Positions 52,580 through 62,119 are shown, counted from the stretch's first letter. The stretch: DNA of 64,000 nucleotides from Microbacterium sp. CPCC 204701 (GCF_004010105.1 NZ_RRYE01000003.1:1-64000), one strand, 5' to 3'. Program-made: numbers and translations. Notes: generated by a model from the sequence alone, not told the origin.

Positions 52580-54202
52580 TCAGTACGCCTTGATGTCGGC
52601 TGTCGCATCGCACACGATGTCGACGAGCAGGGGTGTGCGGCCCGCCTCGATGTCACCGGCGACCGCCTCGAAGTCGGCGAGGGCTCGCACAGTGCGTCCG
52701 GTCGCGCCGAGCGCCTCCGCGAGGACCGCGAGGTCGGGCCATGTGTAGAGGGCGTGGGTGGGGTCCTGACCGTAGTCGCCGAGCTTCTCATACTCGGCTC
52801 CGTAGCTGGAGTCGTTGAGCACTGCGATGATGAGTGGAAGTCCGCGTTGCACTGCCGTGTGCAGCTCGAGAAGGCTCTGCATCGCGCCGCCATCGCCAGC
52901 GATGACGACCGTGGTGCGGGAGGTATCGGCTACTGACGCGCCGATGCCCGTCGCAAGGCCGAGACCGATCGAGCCGAAGTGCACGGCGTGGGTGAAGGTC
53001 AGCGGTTCGAGCACCTCGAGGTGTCGGAAGACCGGGCGCTGGAAGCGACCGCAGTCGGTCACGACGTAGCGGTCGCGCGGCAAGATCTCGTTCAGCGCGC
53101 GGACGGCGGACCGCATGTCAACGACGCCGGGCTGCTCCTGGTCGGCCAGTCCCGCCAACGGGCGGAACGCCTCAATCTCCCCCGCGATTTCGGTGACTGC
53201 GCTGGTCGGTCGCCGCGCGTCGGCGGCCTCGAGGGCCTCGATCAGGAGATCCACAAAGCCCTTGACGTCGGCCTGGATCGCGACAGTGGCCTCATCCGTG
53301 CGCGCGAGATTCGCGGCATCCGCATCGCAGTAGATCACCGTCTTACCCTCCAGCAGCGCGCCCGCCTCGGTGGTGTGCCTACTCAGCGACGCCCCCAGCA
53401 CGAGGATGCAGTCCGCTGCGGCGATCGCGCGCTCACCGACCGGCGTGCCGAGGCCACCGAACAGGCCCACGTTGTGCGGGTGACCGGCGAACAGACCGCG
53501 GCCGAGCAGGGTGGTCGCGAGCGGCGCGCCAAGCAAGCCGGCCAGCGTCACCACGGACTCCTCCGCACCGGCCAGCGCGACGCCGCGTCCGGCCAGCACC
53601 AGCGGGCGGTCCGCCGAGACCAGCAGACCGAGCGCACCGTCGACGGCATCGCTCTCGAGGTCTGAGAGTGGAAGCCGCTCCTCGACGATCGGCCTCGGTG
53701 TAGGCGTGAGCTCGACGTCTTCGAGCAGGTAGTCGACCGGCACGTTGAGGAGGATCGGACGCCGCGTGCGCGCAGTGCGCCGGATCGCACGGCGCAAGTC
53801 CCGGAGGACGAACTGGGCGCGCGTGCTGCGCACGTATTCCGCGCCGGCGGCCGTCGCCACGGCCGCGAGGTCGAACGCCTGTCCGTGCTCCGGAATGCGC
53901 GAGGGCGTGTCGCCGCAGAGGAGGACGAGCGGTGTGCGAGCCCGCACTGCCTCGGTGAACGCCGTCAGCGCGTTGGTGATCCCGGGGCCGTGGGTCACGC
54001 TGGCGACGCCGACCGTACCGGTCACCCGCGCGTACCCATCGGCCATCGAGACGGACGCACCCTCGTGCAGGGCATCGACGAACACGCCGCCCGCCTCCTT
54101 ATACGACGCCGCGTACAGCATGTTGGCGTCGCCCATCAGGCCGAACATCTCGGTGATGCCCGCGTCGAGGAGGGCCTGCGCGATCGCGATGTAAGCTTTC
54201 AT
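52580..54202 (-). CDS. Thiamine-diphosphate-dependent enzyme (acetolactate-synthase-like/lyase)
   Basis: About 540 residues, three-domain ThDP enzyme. The PYR domain starts ITEMFGLMGDANMLYAASY and holds the catalytic Glu in LHEGASVSMADGYARVTG; the central domain is Rossmann-like; the PP domain carries the ThDP motif GDGGAMQSLL ... NDSSYG. It may be a 2-hydroxyacyl-CoA lyase, a decarboxylase or a carboligase; sequence alone does not decide. It lies 45 bp after the thiolase-like gene. ATG 54202 has GAGG in front; ATG 54214 is in frame. Confidence 0.85.
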   Translation of the reverse strand: MKAYIAIAQALLDAGITEMFGLMGDANMLYAASYKEAGGVFVDALHEGASVSMADGYARVTGTVGVASVTHGPGITNALTAFTEAVRARTPLVLLCGDTPSRIPEHGQAFDLAAVATAAGAEYVRSTRAQFVLRDLRRAIRRTARTRRPILLNVPVDYLLEDVELTPTPRPIVEERLPLSDLESDAVDGALGLLVSADRPLVLAGRGVALAGAEESVVTLAGLLGAPLATTLLGRGLFAGHPHNVGLFGGLGTPVGERAIAAADCILVLGASLSRHTTEAGALLEGKTVIYCDADAANLARTDEATVAIQADVKGFVDLLIEALEAADARRPTSAVTEIAGEIEAFRPLAGLADQEQPGVVDMRSAVRALNEILPRDRYVVTDCGRFQRPVFRHLEVLEPLTFTHAVHFGSIGLGLATGIGASVADTSRTTVVIAGDGGAMQSLLELHTAVQRGLPLIIAVLNDSSYGAEYEKLGDYGQDPTHALYTWPDLAVLAEALGATGRTVRALADFEAVAGDIEAGRTPLLVDIVCDATADIKAY

Positions 54203-54247
54203 GTTCCTCTTCATTCGCAGGCTCGTCGGTGGGCCGATGCCCGCGAT

Positions 54248-55402
54248 TCAGGGGGCTTCGTTGCTGAAGATGAGGGTCGCCGCCGCGGTGAACATGCCGC
54301 CGACGCCCTGGACAAGGCTCGTGGTGATCCCCTCTACCTGGGAGAACGCCTCGCCGCGCAGCTGGCGCACGGCCTCCTGCATGGCGAACATGCCATACAT
54401 TCCCGTGTGCGTGTAGCGCAGGCCGCCGCCATTCGTATTGAGTGGCAGCTCCCCGCCCGGGCGGGTGCGACCCTCCGCGATGAACGCCCCGGACTCGCCG
54501 CGTCCCACGAATCCGAGATCCTCCAGAGCGTAGAGCGGCAGGTGAGCGAAGGCGTCGTACACCATGAGGTGATCGATGTCGGAGGGCCGGAGGCCGGCCT
54601 CGCGGAACGCGAGCTCGGACGAGATGCGGAACGCCTTCGACGACGTGGCATCCTCGAGGTCGTGCACGAGAGGTGCGTCGGCGGCTTCACCCGTGCCGAG
54701 CACGTAGACGGGTGGCTTGACCACTCCGCGCGACTCCGCGAGCCGACGTGAGGTCACGACGAGCGCACCGCCGCCGTCTGTCACGACACAGCACTCGAGC
54801 TTGTGGAACGGGTAGGCGATGATCGGCGAGTCCAGCACGTCCTGCACCGAGACCTCCCCCTTGCGGAATGCGCGCGGGTTGTCGGCGGACCACGCGCTCT
54901 GGGCGGCGACGACCGCGGCCATCTGCTCCTCGGTGTTGCCTGACTTCTCCAGGAAACGCTTGACGGGGAGGGTGAACATGTTCGGCGGCCCGGCGAGGCC
55001 GTACAGATTCTGGAACTGCGCCTGCATGGAGCTCGGCGATTTCGCCATGAAGCCCCCGCCCTTGCCGACCTTGGAACGGCCGGACTCGCCGTGCAGGACG
55101 AGCACCGTCTCACAGAGGCCCGCCGAGATCGCCGCGGCCGCGTGGCGCACGTGGATGAGGAAAGAGCATCCGCCCACGCTCGTACCGTCGTACCACGTAG
55201 GGGTCAACCCGAGATAGTGGGCCATCTCGATGGGCGACTCGGCGGCGCACGTGATGCCGTCGACATCGGCCATGCTGAGGCCCGCGTCGGCGAGCGCGGC
55301 GTGGGCTGCGGCCGCCCTCAGGTCGAGCTCGCTCATGTCGGGTATAACCCCGAGCTCCTCGGTCTCGGCTGCCCCTACGATGACGATGTCTCCGGGCCTC
55401 AT
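54248..55402 (-). CDS. Thiolase-fold protein, SCP2/Ltp2-like (probable retro-aldolase)
   Basis: A 384-residue thiolase fold. It opens DIVIVGAAETEELGVIPDMS and ends with LNTNGGGLRYTHTGMYGMFA, the thiolase C-terminal loop. In the expected nucleophile region it reads DGTSVGGCSFLIHV. By spacing to the following helix, the usual Cys position is Gly, and a Cys follows one residue later. Ltp2-type aldolases lack the thiolase Cys and need a DUF35 partner, which is encoded next (4-bp overlap). A retro-aldol cleavage of a beta-hydroxyacyl-CoA is therefore more likely than thiolysis; this is inference. Confidence 0.8.
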   Translation of the reverse strand: MRPGDIVIVGAAETEELGVIPDMSELDLRAAAAHAALADAGLSMADVDGITCAAESPIEMAHYLGLTPTWYDGTSVGGCSFLIHVRHAAAAISAGLCETVLVLHGESGRSKVGKGGGFMAKSPSSMQAQFQNLYGLAGPPNMFTLPVKRFLEKSGNTEEQMAAVVAAQSAWSADNPRAFRKGEVSVQDVLDSPIIAYPFHKLECCVVTDGGGALVVTSRRLAESRGVVKPPVYVLGTGEAADAPLVHDLEDATSSKAFRISSELAFREAGLRPSDIDHLMVYDAFAHLPLYALEDLGFVGRGESGAFIAEGRTRPGGELPLNTNGGGLRYTHTGMYGMFAMQEAVRQLRGEAFSQVEGITTSLVQGVGGMFTAAATLIFSNEAP

Positions 55403-55836
55403 GCGGCCACCTCCGTGTTCTTCTCGTCGGGTACGAACTGGACGATGGAGAGGCCGCCGCGCGGCTCGAACACCGCGCGCAGCGGCATCCCGATCGAGAG
55501 CGCCGCGGGATCGGGGTCGAGCTCGTGGAGGTTGGCGAGCACGCGAGGCCCCTCTTCGAGCTCCACGATCGCGATCACGTACGGCACCTCATCGGCGTAC
55601 CCGGGGCCCGGCAGGTAGTTCACGACGTAGGAGTAGAGCGTGCCGCGGCCGGAAGCCCGTACCCATTCCACCTCGCCGTTCACGACGTAGGGCGAGAACC
55701 GGCGGGGGTAGGTGAAGTACGCACCCGTCGTCACGCAGCGTTGGATCCACAGTTCGCCGCGCGCCGTGCCCTCCCAATAGGGAACAGTTGTGGGCGTGGG
55801 TACGGGTACGGGCTTCGGCTTGGCTGGTGCCACCAT
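55399..55836 (-). CDS. DUF35 OB-fold protein (partner of thiolase-like aldolase)
   Basis: A 145-residue DUF35 protein: WIQRCVTTGAYFTYPRRFSP rubredoxin-like segment, then the OB fold GRGTLYSYVV ... DEVPYVIAIVELEEG and NLHELDPDPA. The zinc ribbon, normally four Cys, is reduced to a single Cys (Cys34). A Pro/Lys-rich start (PAKPKPVPVPTPT) precedes it. DUF35 proteins such as the ChsH2 C-terminus dock to Ltp2-like aldolases and deliver the acyl-CoA. It overlaps the thiolase-like gene by 4 bp. Confidence 0.88.
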   Translation of the reverse strand: MVAPAKPKPVPVPTPTTVPYWEGTARGELWIQRCVTTGAYFTYPRRFSPYVVNGEVEWVRASGRGTLYSYVVNYLPGPGYADEVPYVIAIVELEEGPRVLANLHELDPDPAALSIGMPLRAVFEPRGGLSIVQFVPDEKNTEVAA

Positions 55837-55851
55837 GGCGGGTGCCTCTCG

Positions 55852-58146
55852 TCAGCGGTAGGGGTTGAGTATTCGGGGCTGCATGGCGGCGCCCTGCACC
55901 ACGGTGCCGGACTCGATGAGCCGCTCGATGGCTCCGTCGCCGAGGCCAATCTCGTCGAGCACCTCGCGTGTATGCTCTCCGGCGCCGGGCGGGTACATCT
56001 CCTGGTCGTAGCGGGTGCGGCTGAAGGCCGCGTACTCCTGCGGCCGGAAGTACGTGACATCTCCGAAGGGGCGGCGCAGCGTGAAGCGTCCGACGTGGTC
56101 GCCGGAGACCACCACGTCCTTCGCCACACGGGCGATGACAGCCGGCACGCCCGCGAGCGTCAGTCGCTCGACGGCGATGGCGGCGTCCGTACGCGAGAAG
56201 AGCTCTTCGAGGGCATCCTCGGCGCCACCGCCCAGCGCGTTGCGCACAACTGCGGCGTCCGTGCTCGGTAGTGCCTGGATGCGCACCCACCCGTCGGCGG
56301 CGCGGTAATAGCGGTCGAGCTCCGACGGTCCGAGGTAGTCACGTCCGCCGGACGGGACGAGCGACTCGAAGTCGCCCGAGACCAGCTGGCCGGACTGCAT
56401 GAACATGCTCGCCGCAACGAGGGAGGTACTCATCGCCTGGCCCTCTCCGGTACGGAGACGGTGGTAAAGGCCAGCGCAGGCGCCGAACGCGATGAGCGCG
56501 GCACCCGCGACATCGTTGACTGGGACGGTGTAGAGCACCGGGATGTCGTCGCCGCCCTGTGCGACGCACATGCCGCTCCACGCCTGCAGCACCGGATCGA
56601 AGCCCGGCTCCATTGCGAGCGGCCCCTGCTGCCCGAAGCCCGTGAGCGACATCGTGATCACGTCGGGGTTGTACGCCGCGATGGATGCGAAGTCGATGCC
56701 GAGACTCGCCCCTACGCCGGGACGGAGGTTGTCGACGATCACGTCGGCGTCGGCGGCGAGCCGCTCGAACACTTCACGGCCCTCGTGACGTTTTAGGTCC
56801 ACCACCACGCTGCGCATGCCGTCGCTGTAGTAAAACCCCCGCTCGCGCCACGGGTCGCCCTCGGGGCTTTCGATCTTGATGACGTCGGCGCCGAGGTGGC
56901 CGAGGAGGAACGCGCCGTACGGGCCGGCGACGAAGGTGCCGAGCAGGAGCACGCGGACGCCCTCCAGCGGTCCTCCTGTCGCCCGGCGCCCGCCGACGTC
57001 TCCGACCCAACCGGTACCGCTTGCGCTCTTCTCACGCGGATGCCACCCGACAGCGTCGATCGGGCTGCCGATCGCCGGTGCGCCCGAACGGATCTGCGCG
57101 GGCGTCGCGGTGGCCACCACCGGCTGCCCCACGACGGTAACGTCGCGCCACTCGGCATCCGTGATCTGCACCGGAACGCCGAGCGTCAGCGTGTGCTCGT
57201 GGGCGAAGGCCTCGGCAGGCGCGTTGAGCGGCGCCGAGGGAACCCCTGCCTCCCGCAACACCTCCAGCCATTCTGCGCGAGGCCGGGTCGCCATCCGTTC
57301 GTCGAGGACCGCACGCACCCACTCCCGATTGCTCGGGGAGAAGAGCCTGGACAGGTCGGCGGCGACACGAGGGTCGTCGATGATCCAGCCCTCCCCGACC
57401 GCACGAAGAATGCGCGCCTGGAACTTGGGGGTCAGGCCGCCGACGAGGAACCACAGTCCGTCCGAGGCCCGATAGTGACAGTAGGTGGGATTGAGTCCGC
57501 GCGGGCCGACCGCCGTGTCGGCGACGGGTGCCGCAGGGTCGAGCGAGTAGTTGCCTGTGAAGGCCTCCGCGACGGCGTGCATGCCGTCGACCGTGACCAC
57601 CTGGCCGCGGCCCGAGCGCAGTCGCTCGATTAGGGCTGCGGATGCGGCCGACGCACCCAGGACCGCCTGGATGTACAGGAGGTGCGGGTAGACCATGTCG
57701 ACGGGTCCGCCGTCGAAGGAAGACTGCCGGCGTGAATAGCCGCTGGCCGCCGACAGCAGCGCCTGCGACTCCGCACCTCCGTACCACGGCGGGGTGCCCT
57801 GGAACGGCGGAAGCTCGAGAACGACAGGACCGCCTTCGGCCGAGACCAACTCGTCGGCAGGGATCCCCCACTCGGCGACTTGGGCCACGTCACGCGCGAT
57901 GACGAGGTCTACCTCCGTCGCGAGAGCGGCGACGCGATCCCGCTCGGACTCGACGAAGGATCGGGCCGTTGTCCCGCGCTTCCCCCGATTCCACGCGACG
58001 AAAGCAGGGGATCGGCGACTCGGGTCGCCCTCCGGTGGCTCCACCTTGATGACGTCGGCGCCGAAGTCCGCGAAGAACGACCCGGCGACTGGTCCGGCGA
58101 TGCCGGTCGCCAGCTCAAGCACCCTCACTCCGTGGAACGCGGTCAC
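55852..58146 (-). CDS. Tandem-fused CaiB/BaiF (family III) CoA-transferase
   Basis: A 764-residue protein containing two family III CoA-transferase units. Unit 1 starts GVRVLELATGIAGPVAGSFF (about residue 6) and unit 2 GVRVLLLGTFVAGPYGAFLL (about residue 392). Both have FGADVIKVEPPEGDPS-like CoA motifs (unit 2: LGADVIKIESPEGDPW). The putative catalytic Asp is in VPVNDVAGAA of unit 2; unit 1 reads GPVDMVYPHL. Single proteins of this family dimerise by interlocking, so a fusion could be pseudo-dimeric with one active site. It would activate a carboxylate for the thiolase-like step. The start is GTG 58146; first gene of the operon. Confidence 0.9.
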   Translation of the reverse strand: MTAFHGVRVLELATGIAGPVAGSFFADFGADVIKVEPPEGDPSRRSPAFVAWNRGKRGTTARSFVESERDRVAALATEVDLVIARDVAQVAEWGIPADELVSAEGGPVVLELPPFQGTPPWYGGAESQALLSAASGYSRRQSSFDGGPVDMVYPHLLYIQAVLGASAASAALIERLRSGRGQVVTVDGMHAVAEAFTGNYSLDPAAPVADTAVGPRGLNPTYCHYRASDGLWFLVGGLTPKFQARILRAVGEGWIIDDPRVAADLSRLFSPSNREWVRAVLDERMATRPRAEWLEVLREAGVPSAPLNAPAEAFAHEHTLTLGVPVQITDAEWRDVTVVGQPVVATATPAQIRSGAPAIGSPIDAVGWHPREKSASGTGWVGDVGGRRATGGPLEGVRVLLLGTFVAGPYGAFLLGHLGADVIKIESPEGDPWRERGFYYSDGMRSVVVDLKRHEGREVFERLAADADVIVDNLRPGVGASLGIDFASIAAYNPDVITMSLTGFGQQGPLAMEPGFDPVLQAWSGMCVAQGGDDIPVLYTVPVNDVAGAALIAFGACAGLYHRLRTGEGQAMSTSLVAASMFMQSGQLVSGDFESLVPSGGRDYLGPSELDRYYRAADGWVRIQALPSTDAAVVRNALGGGAEDALEELFSRTDAAIAVERLTLAGVPAVIARVAKDVVVSGDHVGRFTLRRPFGDVTYFRPQEYAAFSRTRYDQEMYPPGAGEHTREVLDEIGLGDGAIERLIESGTVVQGAAMQPRILNPYR

Positions 58147-58316
58147 GCAGGCAACTCCTCTGTCTGCGACCGTGACGCATCGGGCGCCGTCGGCCGGTGG
58201 GCGGCCCCAGAAGATCGCCGGGCCTTGGTCATACGCTAGGAGCGGGGAAGCCGCTGATGGCGGGACAGGGCCGAAGTTCTGACATGCGGGACGACGGTTC
58301 GGCCCAGGTAGCTCCG

Positions 58317-58742
58317 TCAGTTCACACGAAACACGTCCACGACCACCGCACCGGGGAGGTGCGACCCCACTCCGACGAAGATTGACGTGTTGAGGATCTC
58401 CAGCCGTGCCGCGCACGTTTCGAATCGAGGAGTTGACCGGAAATAGATGCGGGACGGATCCACCGGTAGCTCCAGCCGGATCCGGGAGAGGTCCTCGAGG
58501 ATCCCTGTCCGGGTTCCGATGTTCTCAACGAAGATCAACTCGCGCTCGTCGGTCTCGATCACATACTTCGCGTCCGCGCACGTAAGAGTGTCCGTGCGAA
58601 CGAGTTGATAGTCTGCGCCGCCGGGAAGGACCGCACCGGTCACGAGCGATCCGGAAACGGACCCGCCCAGGATCGGAATGAAGCGACGGAACCCGCCGGG
58701 CGTCGGTCCGACCTCTACGGGCGGCCCCACCTTCGATTCCAT
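58317..58742 (-). CDS. DUF3237 (UPF0311) protein
   Basis: A 141-residue protein with GPTPGGFRRFIPILGGSVSG, AVLPGGADYQLVRTDTLTCAD and IETDERELIFVENIGTRTG, all blocks of DUF3237. The family is a beta-barrel of unknown function common in aromatic catabolic clusters. ATG 58742 is used; a TTG at 58760 would add six residues. It lies 170 bp upstream of the CoA-transferase gene in the same direction. Nothing recognisable lies in 58743-58989. Confidence 0.85.
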   Translation of the reverse strand: MESKVGPPVEVGPTPGGFRRFIPILGGSVSGSLVTGAVLPGGADYQLVRTDTLTCADAKYVIETDERELIFVENIGTRTGILEDLSRIRLELPVDPSRIYFRSTPRFETCAARLEILNTSIFVGVGSHLPGAVVVDVFRVN

Positions 58743-58989
58743 GTGAAGCAGATGGGTCAACGGTGGGGGTTCGTGGTTTCCGTCATGTCGACTCTTTCTG
58801 CAGTGGGGCTGGACGAAGTCTGGTGGCTCGCGACCTCAGCTCCCGAGGCGATCGGCGAGCGCCGCCAGGCGCTCCCCGGCACCCCGAACGCCAGTTCGGC
58901 GGACCTGACTGCGGGAGGCGGCGCATCGGCCGCGCTCGCGCCGTACACCGCCATAGACTTCGTGCCCCGCGATGCGTAGCTGACAATCG

Positions 58990-60141
58990 TCAGGCGGCGA
59001 CTCGGATAGTCTGCGTCTCGGGGCGCTGGTTCGCGGGCGCGTCGTCGGTCGCAAGCGGCGCGATCAGGTGCGCTGGGAACTGCACGTCGGTCAGCTCGTC
59101 CTCCGCCGGCAGCTCGTTCTCCTGCACGAGGTGGTTGAGCACCATGGCCCGCACGAGCACGCCGTTGACCTCGATGATGAAGTGCGTGCGGTCCCCCGCA
59201 TAACTGCGCGATCGGACGCGTCCGCGCACGACCGGTTCGCCGTCGGGGCGCACCGCGCCGGCGATGCGCACATGGCTGGACTTGATGGCCAGTCCGTTGT
59301 TCTCGGGCGTGAGGCGCGGGTACTTCGCAGAGGGGACGGTGATCGCACCTCCGGCGAGCACGAGGCGCGTCCCGTCGGTTGCGTCGATATGCTCCACGTC
59401 AAAGATGTTCTCGAACCCCAGGAACCGCGCCACAAACGAATTCCGCGGCGACGCGTAGACCTCGTGAGGTGTGCCACTCTGCACGATCTTGCCCTTGTTC
59501 ATGAGCACGACGCGATCGGAAAGAGCAAGCGCCTCTTCCTGGTCATGGGTGACGAAGACCGACGTGGTGCCCATCTCGTCGTGCACCTTGCGGATCTCGT
59601 CGCGCATCGTCAGGCGCATGCCCGCGTCGAGGTTTGACAGCGGCTCGTCGTACAGCACCAGTTCAGTACCGCCGGCCAATGCGCGGGCGAGCGCGACGCG
59701 CTGTTGCTGACCGCCGGAGAGCTCTGAGATAAGCCGACGGTGCATGCCGGTAAGGCCCACGATCTCCATTAGCTGCGTGACGCGCTCATCGATCTGCTTG
59801 CGCGACATATTCCGGCGGGCGCGCAGCGGGTAGGCGATGTTGCTGCGCACGCTCAGGTGCGGCCACAGCGCGTAGCTCTGGAACACCATGCCGAGATGGC
59901 GCTTCTCGGGCGACACAAAAATCCCGCGCGACGCATCCGCGACGACGCGATCGCCAAGACGTACCACACCGCCGTCCGGCCGCTCGAGGCCTGCGATGCT
60001 GCGCAGCAGCGTGGTCTTGCCGCAGCCGCTGGGGCCGAGCAACGTGACGAACTCGCCGTCCGCGATGGTCAGGTCGACGTTGTCGGTGGCGCGGACGCTG
60101 CCGTACTCCTTGACGATGCCTTGCAGGGCGACCTCAGGCAT
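58990..60141 (-). CDS. ABC transporter ATP-binding protein, iron/polyamine (FbpC/PotA) type
   Basis: A 383-residue ABC ATPase. Walker A LGPSGCGKTTLLRSIAG, signature LSGGQQQRVALARAL, Walker B ELVLYDEPLSNLDA, plus a C-terminal TOBE regulatory domain from about residue 290. The start ATG 60141 has AAGGAG 7 nt upstream and overlaps the permease gene by 8 bp. Part of an importer whose binding protein is not adjacent; the one at 34844 is a candidate. Confidence 0.93.
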   Translation of the reverse strand: MPEVALQGIVKEYGSVRATDNVDLTIADGEFVTLLGPSGCGKTTLLRSIAGLERPDGGVVRLGDRVVADASRGIFVSPEKRHLGMVFQSYALWPHLSVRSNIAYPLRARRNMSRKQIDERVTQLMEIVGLTGMHRRLISELSGGQQQRVALARALAGGTELVLYDEPLSNLDAGMRLTMRDEIRKVHDEMGTTSVFVTHDQEEALALSDRVVLMNKGKIVQSGTPHEVYASPRNSFVARFLGFENIFDVEHIDATDGTRLVLAGGAITVPSAKYPRLTPENNGLAIKSSHVRIAGAVRPDGEPVVRGRVRSRSYAGDRTHFIIEVNGVLVRAMVLNHLVQENELPAEDELTDVQFPAHLIAPLATDDAPANQRPETQTIRVAA

Positions 60142-62008
60142 TGATGTGCTCCTTCGTGGTGGGCGCGTCGTCGGCCGAAGCCGTCGACGTCGAGGTCGGT
60201 TCCGTCGACGCCGGTCCGACGGTCGGCGGGAGGATGCCGCCGACAGTGGTCCCTCCACCGGTCGACGGCGCTGCGACGTCAGGGCGCACCGCGAGGACGC
60301 GCACCAGGATCGCGCGCAGCAACATCCCCACGAGGAAGATCCCGCTAACGCCGACGAGGAAGATACACGACAGGGCGGCGGCATCCGTGCCCTTGCCCGA
60401 CGTGTACATGTCGTAGGTCATGCGCGAGACCGTGTCGAGCAGCGGCGAGCCCACCATAAGCGGCATGACCAGATTGCCGCCGACCAGGATGCCGCACATC
60501 AGCCAGCCAGCGAGGAAGCTGGGCAGGATCAGGCGAGCAACCACGACGAGGAAACCGCGCACCTTGGTCGAACCGGACACCCAAGCCGCCTCTTCGAGAT
60601 CGCGGCTGACCTGCATGGCGGCCGGCTCGATATTACGCATGGCGATGGGCATCGCGACAATGATGAGCGCGATACCCATCGCCGCAATCGTTCCGTAGAG
60701 CGGCCTTGTGAGCGTGTACGACAGCAGCACCCACAGAATGCCGAGTGCAAGAGCAGTGCCGGGCATCGAAAGCGGCAACCATGTCGTGCGTGAGATGAAT
60801 CCGGCGACAAAGCGGTTGCCGTGGCGCACGACGAAGATGACCGCGAGCGCCAAGATCATGACGGCGAGGCCGGAAACGACGCCCAGGACCCCCGTGGTCT
60901 GCAGGGCCGCCCACGTGCGCGGATTGGCGAACAGGCGCTCGTAGTTCGCGAACGAGTAGCCGCTAGTCGCTCCGAAGAACGGCTGAAGCGATGCCAAGGC
61001 GATCTGGAACACCGGGAGGACCAGCGCGAGAACGACGTAGACAAGGAACACGCCGGTGCCGACGAACTTCCATGCGCCAAGGTCCCACGGCTTGTCGGCA
61101 CCGCTCTTTCCCCCGATCGTCTCGAACGATCGGCGTCGCTGCAGGAGCCCCTGCACCAGCAGGAGCACGATGAGCACGGCGAGCATGATCGTGGCCAGGC
61201 CGCTCGCCTCGGCGAACTTAGGCGGATAGTCATCGTTGAGATACGAGTAGATCTGTGTCGAGAGGACCTCGACGCCCGCGGGCGTACCAAGGATCAGCGG
61301 GGCTTCGAAGTACTCCAGCCCCACGATGAATCCCACGATGACGGCGGAGCCTAGGGCAGGGAGCATGATCGGAACGTTGACCGTGAAGAACGTGCGCAGG
61401 CGGCCCGCGCCGGCGATGGCCGCGGCCTCTTCCATCCGGTGGCTCATGGCACGGAACGGCCCAAGCAGCATAAAGTAGCCGAACGCGACCGACTTGAGAA
61501 CTGAAACGAAGACCACGCCGACGAACGTGCTGGTATTGATCAAGGTCGACGGCTCGCCCGTGAACCCCGATATGAACTGGTTCAGCATCCCGACCCGCAC
61601 TTGGCCGAGCAGCGCCCAGCTGAGAATGAAGAACAGCGGCGGCATGGCGAACACGATGAGCATGACCGGCGTGACCAGCTGGCGCAGCGGGGTGTTGGTG
61701 CGCGCGACGACCCACGCGAAGTAGAAACTCAGCGACTTTGAGATGATCGTGACGAGCGCCGCGAGCCCGAACGAGGTCGTCAGTGCTTCGCCGGTCGACG
61801 GCGACGTGACGACGCCGAGGATGGGATCGATCGACCACCCGGTGGAGTCTCCGGGGTACCCGGTGCGGAACGCGCCCAGCACAATCATGACGACCGGCCA
61901 CACGAAGAGCGCGACACAGACGATCGTGGTGATCACGGCGAGCACGCCGAACCCGCTCACCCGGAAGCGCCCGGTCCTGCGGGTCTTCGGAGGTGCCGTC
62001 TTACTCAT
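60134..62008 (-). CDS. ABC transporter permease, fused FbpB/ThiP type
   Basis: A 624-residue membrane protein with two binding-protein-dependent permease domains. The first EAA-like loop is around MEEAAAIAGAGRLRTFFTVN, the second at DLEEAAWVSGSTKVRGFLVV. About 12 transmembrane segments. Fused permeases of this sort serve Fe(III), thiamine or putrescine importers. The Pro/Thr-rich C-terminal tail of about 60 residues is unusual. The ATG 62008 has GGAAGG upstream. The MBL gene at 62236 is divergent. Confidence 0.92.
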   Translation of the reverse strand: MSKTAPPKTRRTGRFRVSGFGVLAVITTIVCVALFVWPVVMIVLGAFRTGYPGDSTGWSIDPILGVVTSPSTGEALTTSFGLAALVTIISKSLSFYFAWVVARTNTPLRQLVTPVMLIVFAMPPLFFILSWALLGQVRVGMLNQFISGFTGEPSTLINTSTFVGVVFVSVLKSVAFGYFMLLGPFRAMSHRMEEAAAIAGAGRLRTFFTVNVPIMLPALGSAVIVGFIVGLEYFEAPLILGTPAGVEVLSTQIYSYLNDDYPPKFAEASGLATIMLAVLIVLLLVQGLLQRRRSFETIGGKSGADKPWDLGAWKFVGTGVFLVYVVLALVLPVFQIALASLQPFFGATSGYSFANYERLFANPRTWAALQTTGVLGVVSGLAVMILALAVIFVVRHGNRFVAGFISRTTWLPLSMPGTALALGILWVLLSYTLTRPLYGTIAAMGIALIIVAMPIAMRNIEPAAMQVSRDLEEAAWVSGSTKVRGFLVVVARLILPSFLAGWLMCGILVGGNLVMPLMVGSPLLDTVSRMTYDMYTSGKGTDAAALSCIFLVGVSGIFLVGMLLRAILVRVLAVRPDVAAPSTGGGTTVGGILPPTVGPASTEPTSTSTASADDAPTTKEHINA

Positions 62009-62107
62009 CTGTAAGGCCTTCCACAACGTTGTGCAGCGCGATCGGTGCGATCTCAGTTCGTCGAAGACTAACCGCAGGCTCCGCTGACGAAGCCCGGACG
62101 GGCACAT

Positions 62108-62119
62108 GTTCCACGGAAC
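62108..62119. promoter_or_regulatory. GTTCC-N2-GGAAC dyad between permease and MBL hydrolase genes
   Basis: GTTCCACGGAAC, perfect 5-bp arms, 100 bp upstream of the permease start and 117 bp upstream of the hydrolase GTG. The same shape occurs at 45537 and, in inverted or wider form, at 48533, 52323 and 63260. Confidence 0.5.

Noticed and set aside
58147-58416. 90-residue N-terminal extension of the fused CoA-transferase
   Set aside because: Low-complexity, overlaps the DUF3237 gene, and lacks the family start; GTG 58146 matches the domain start.
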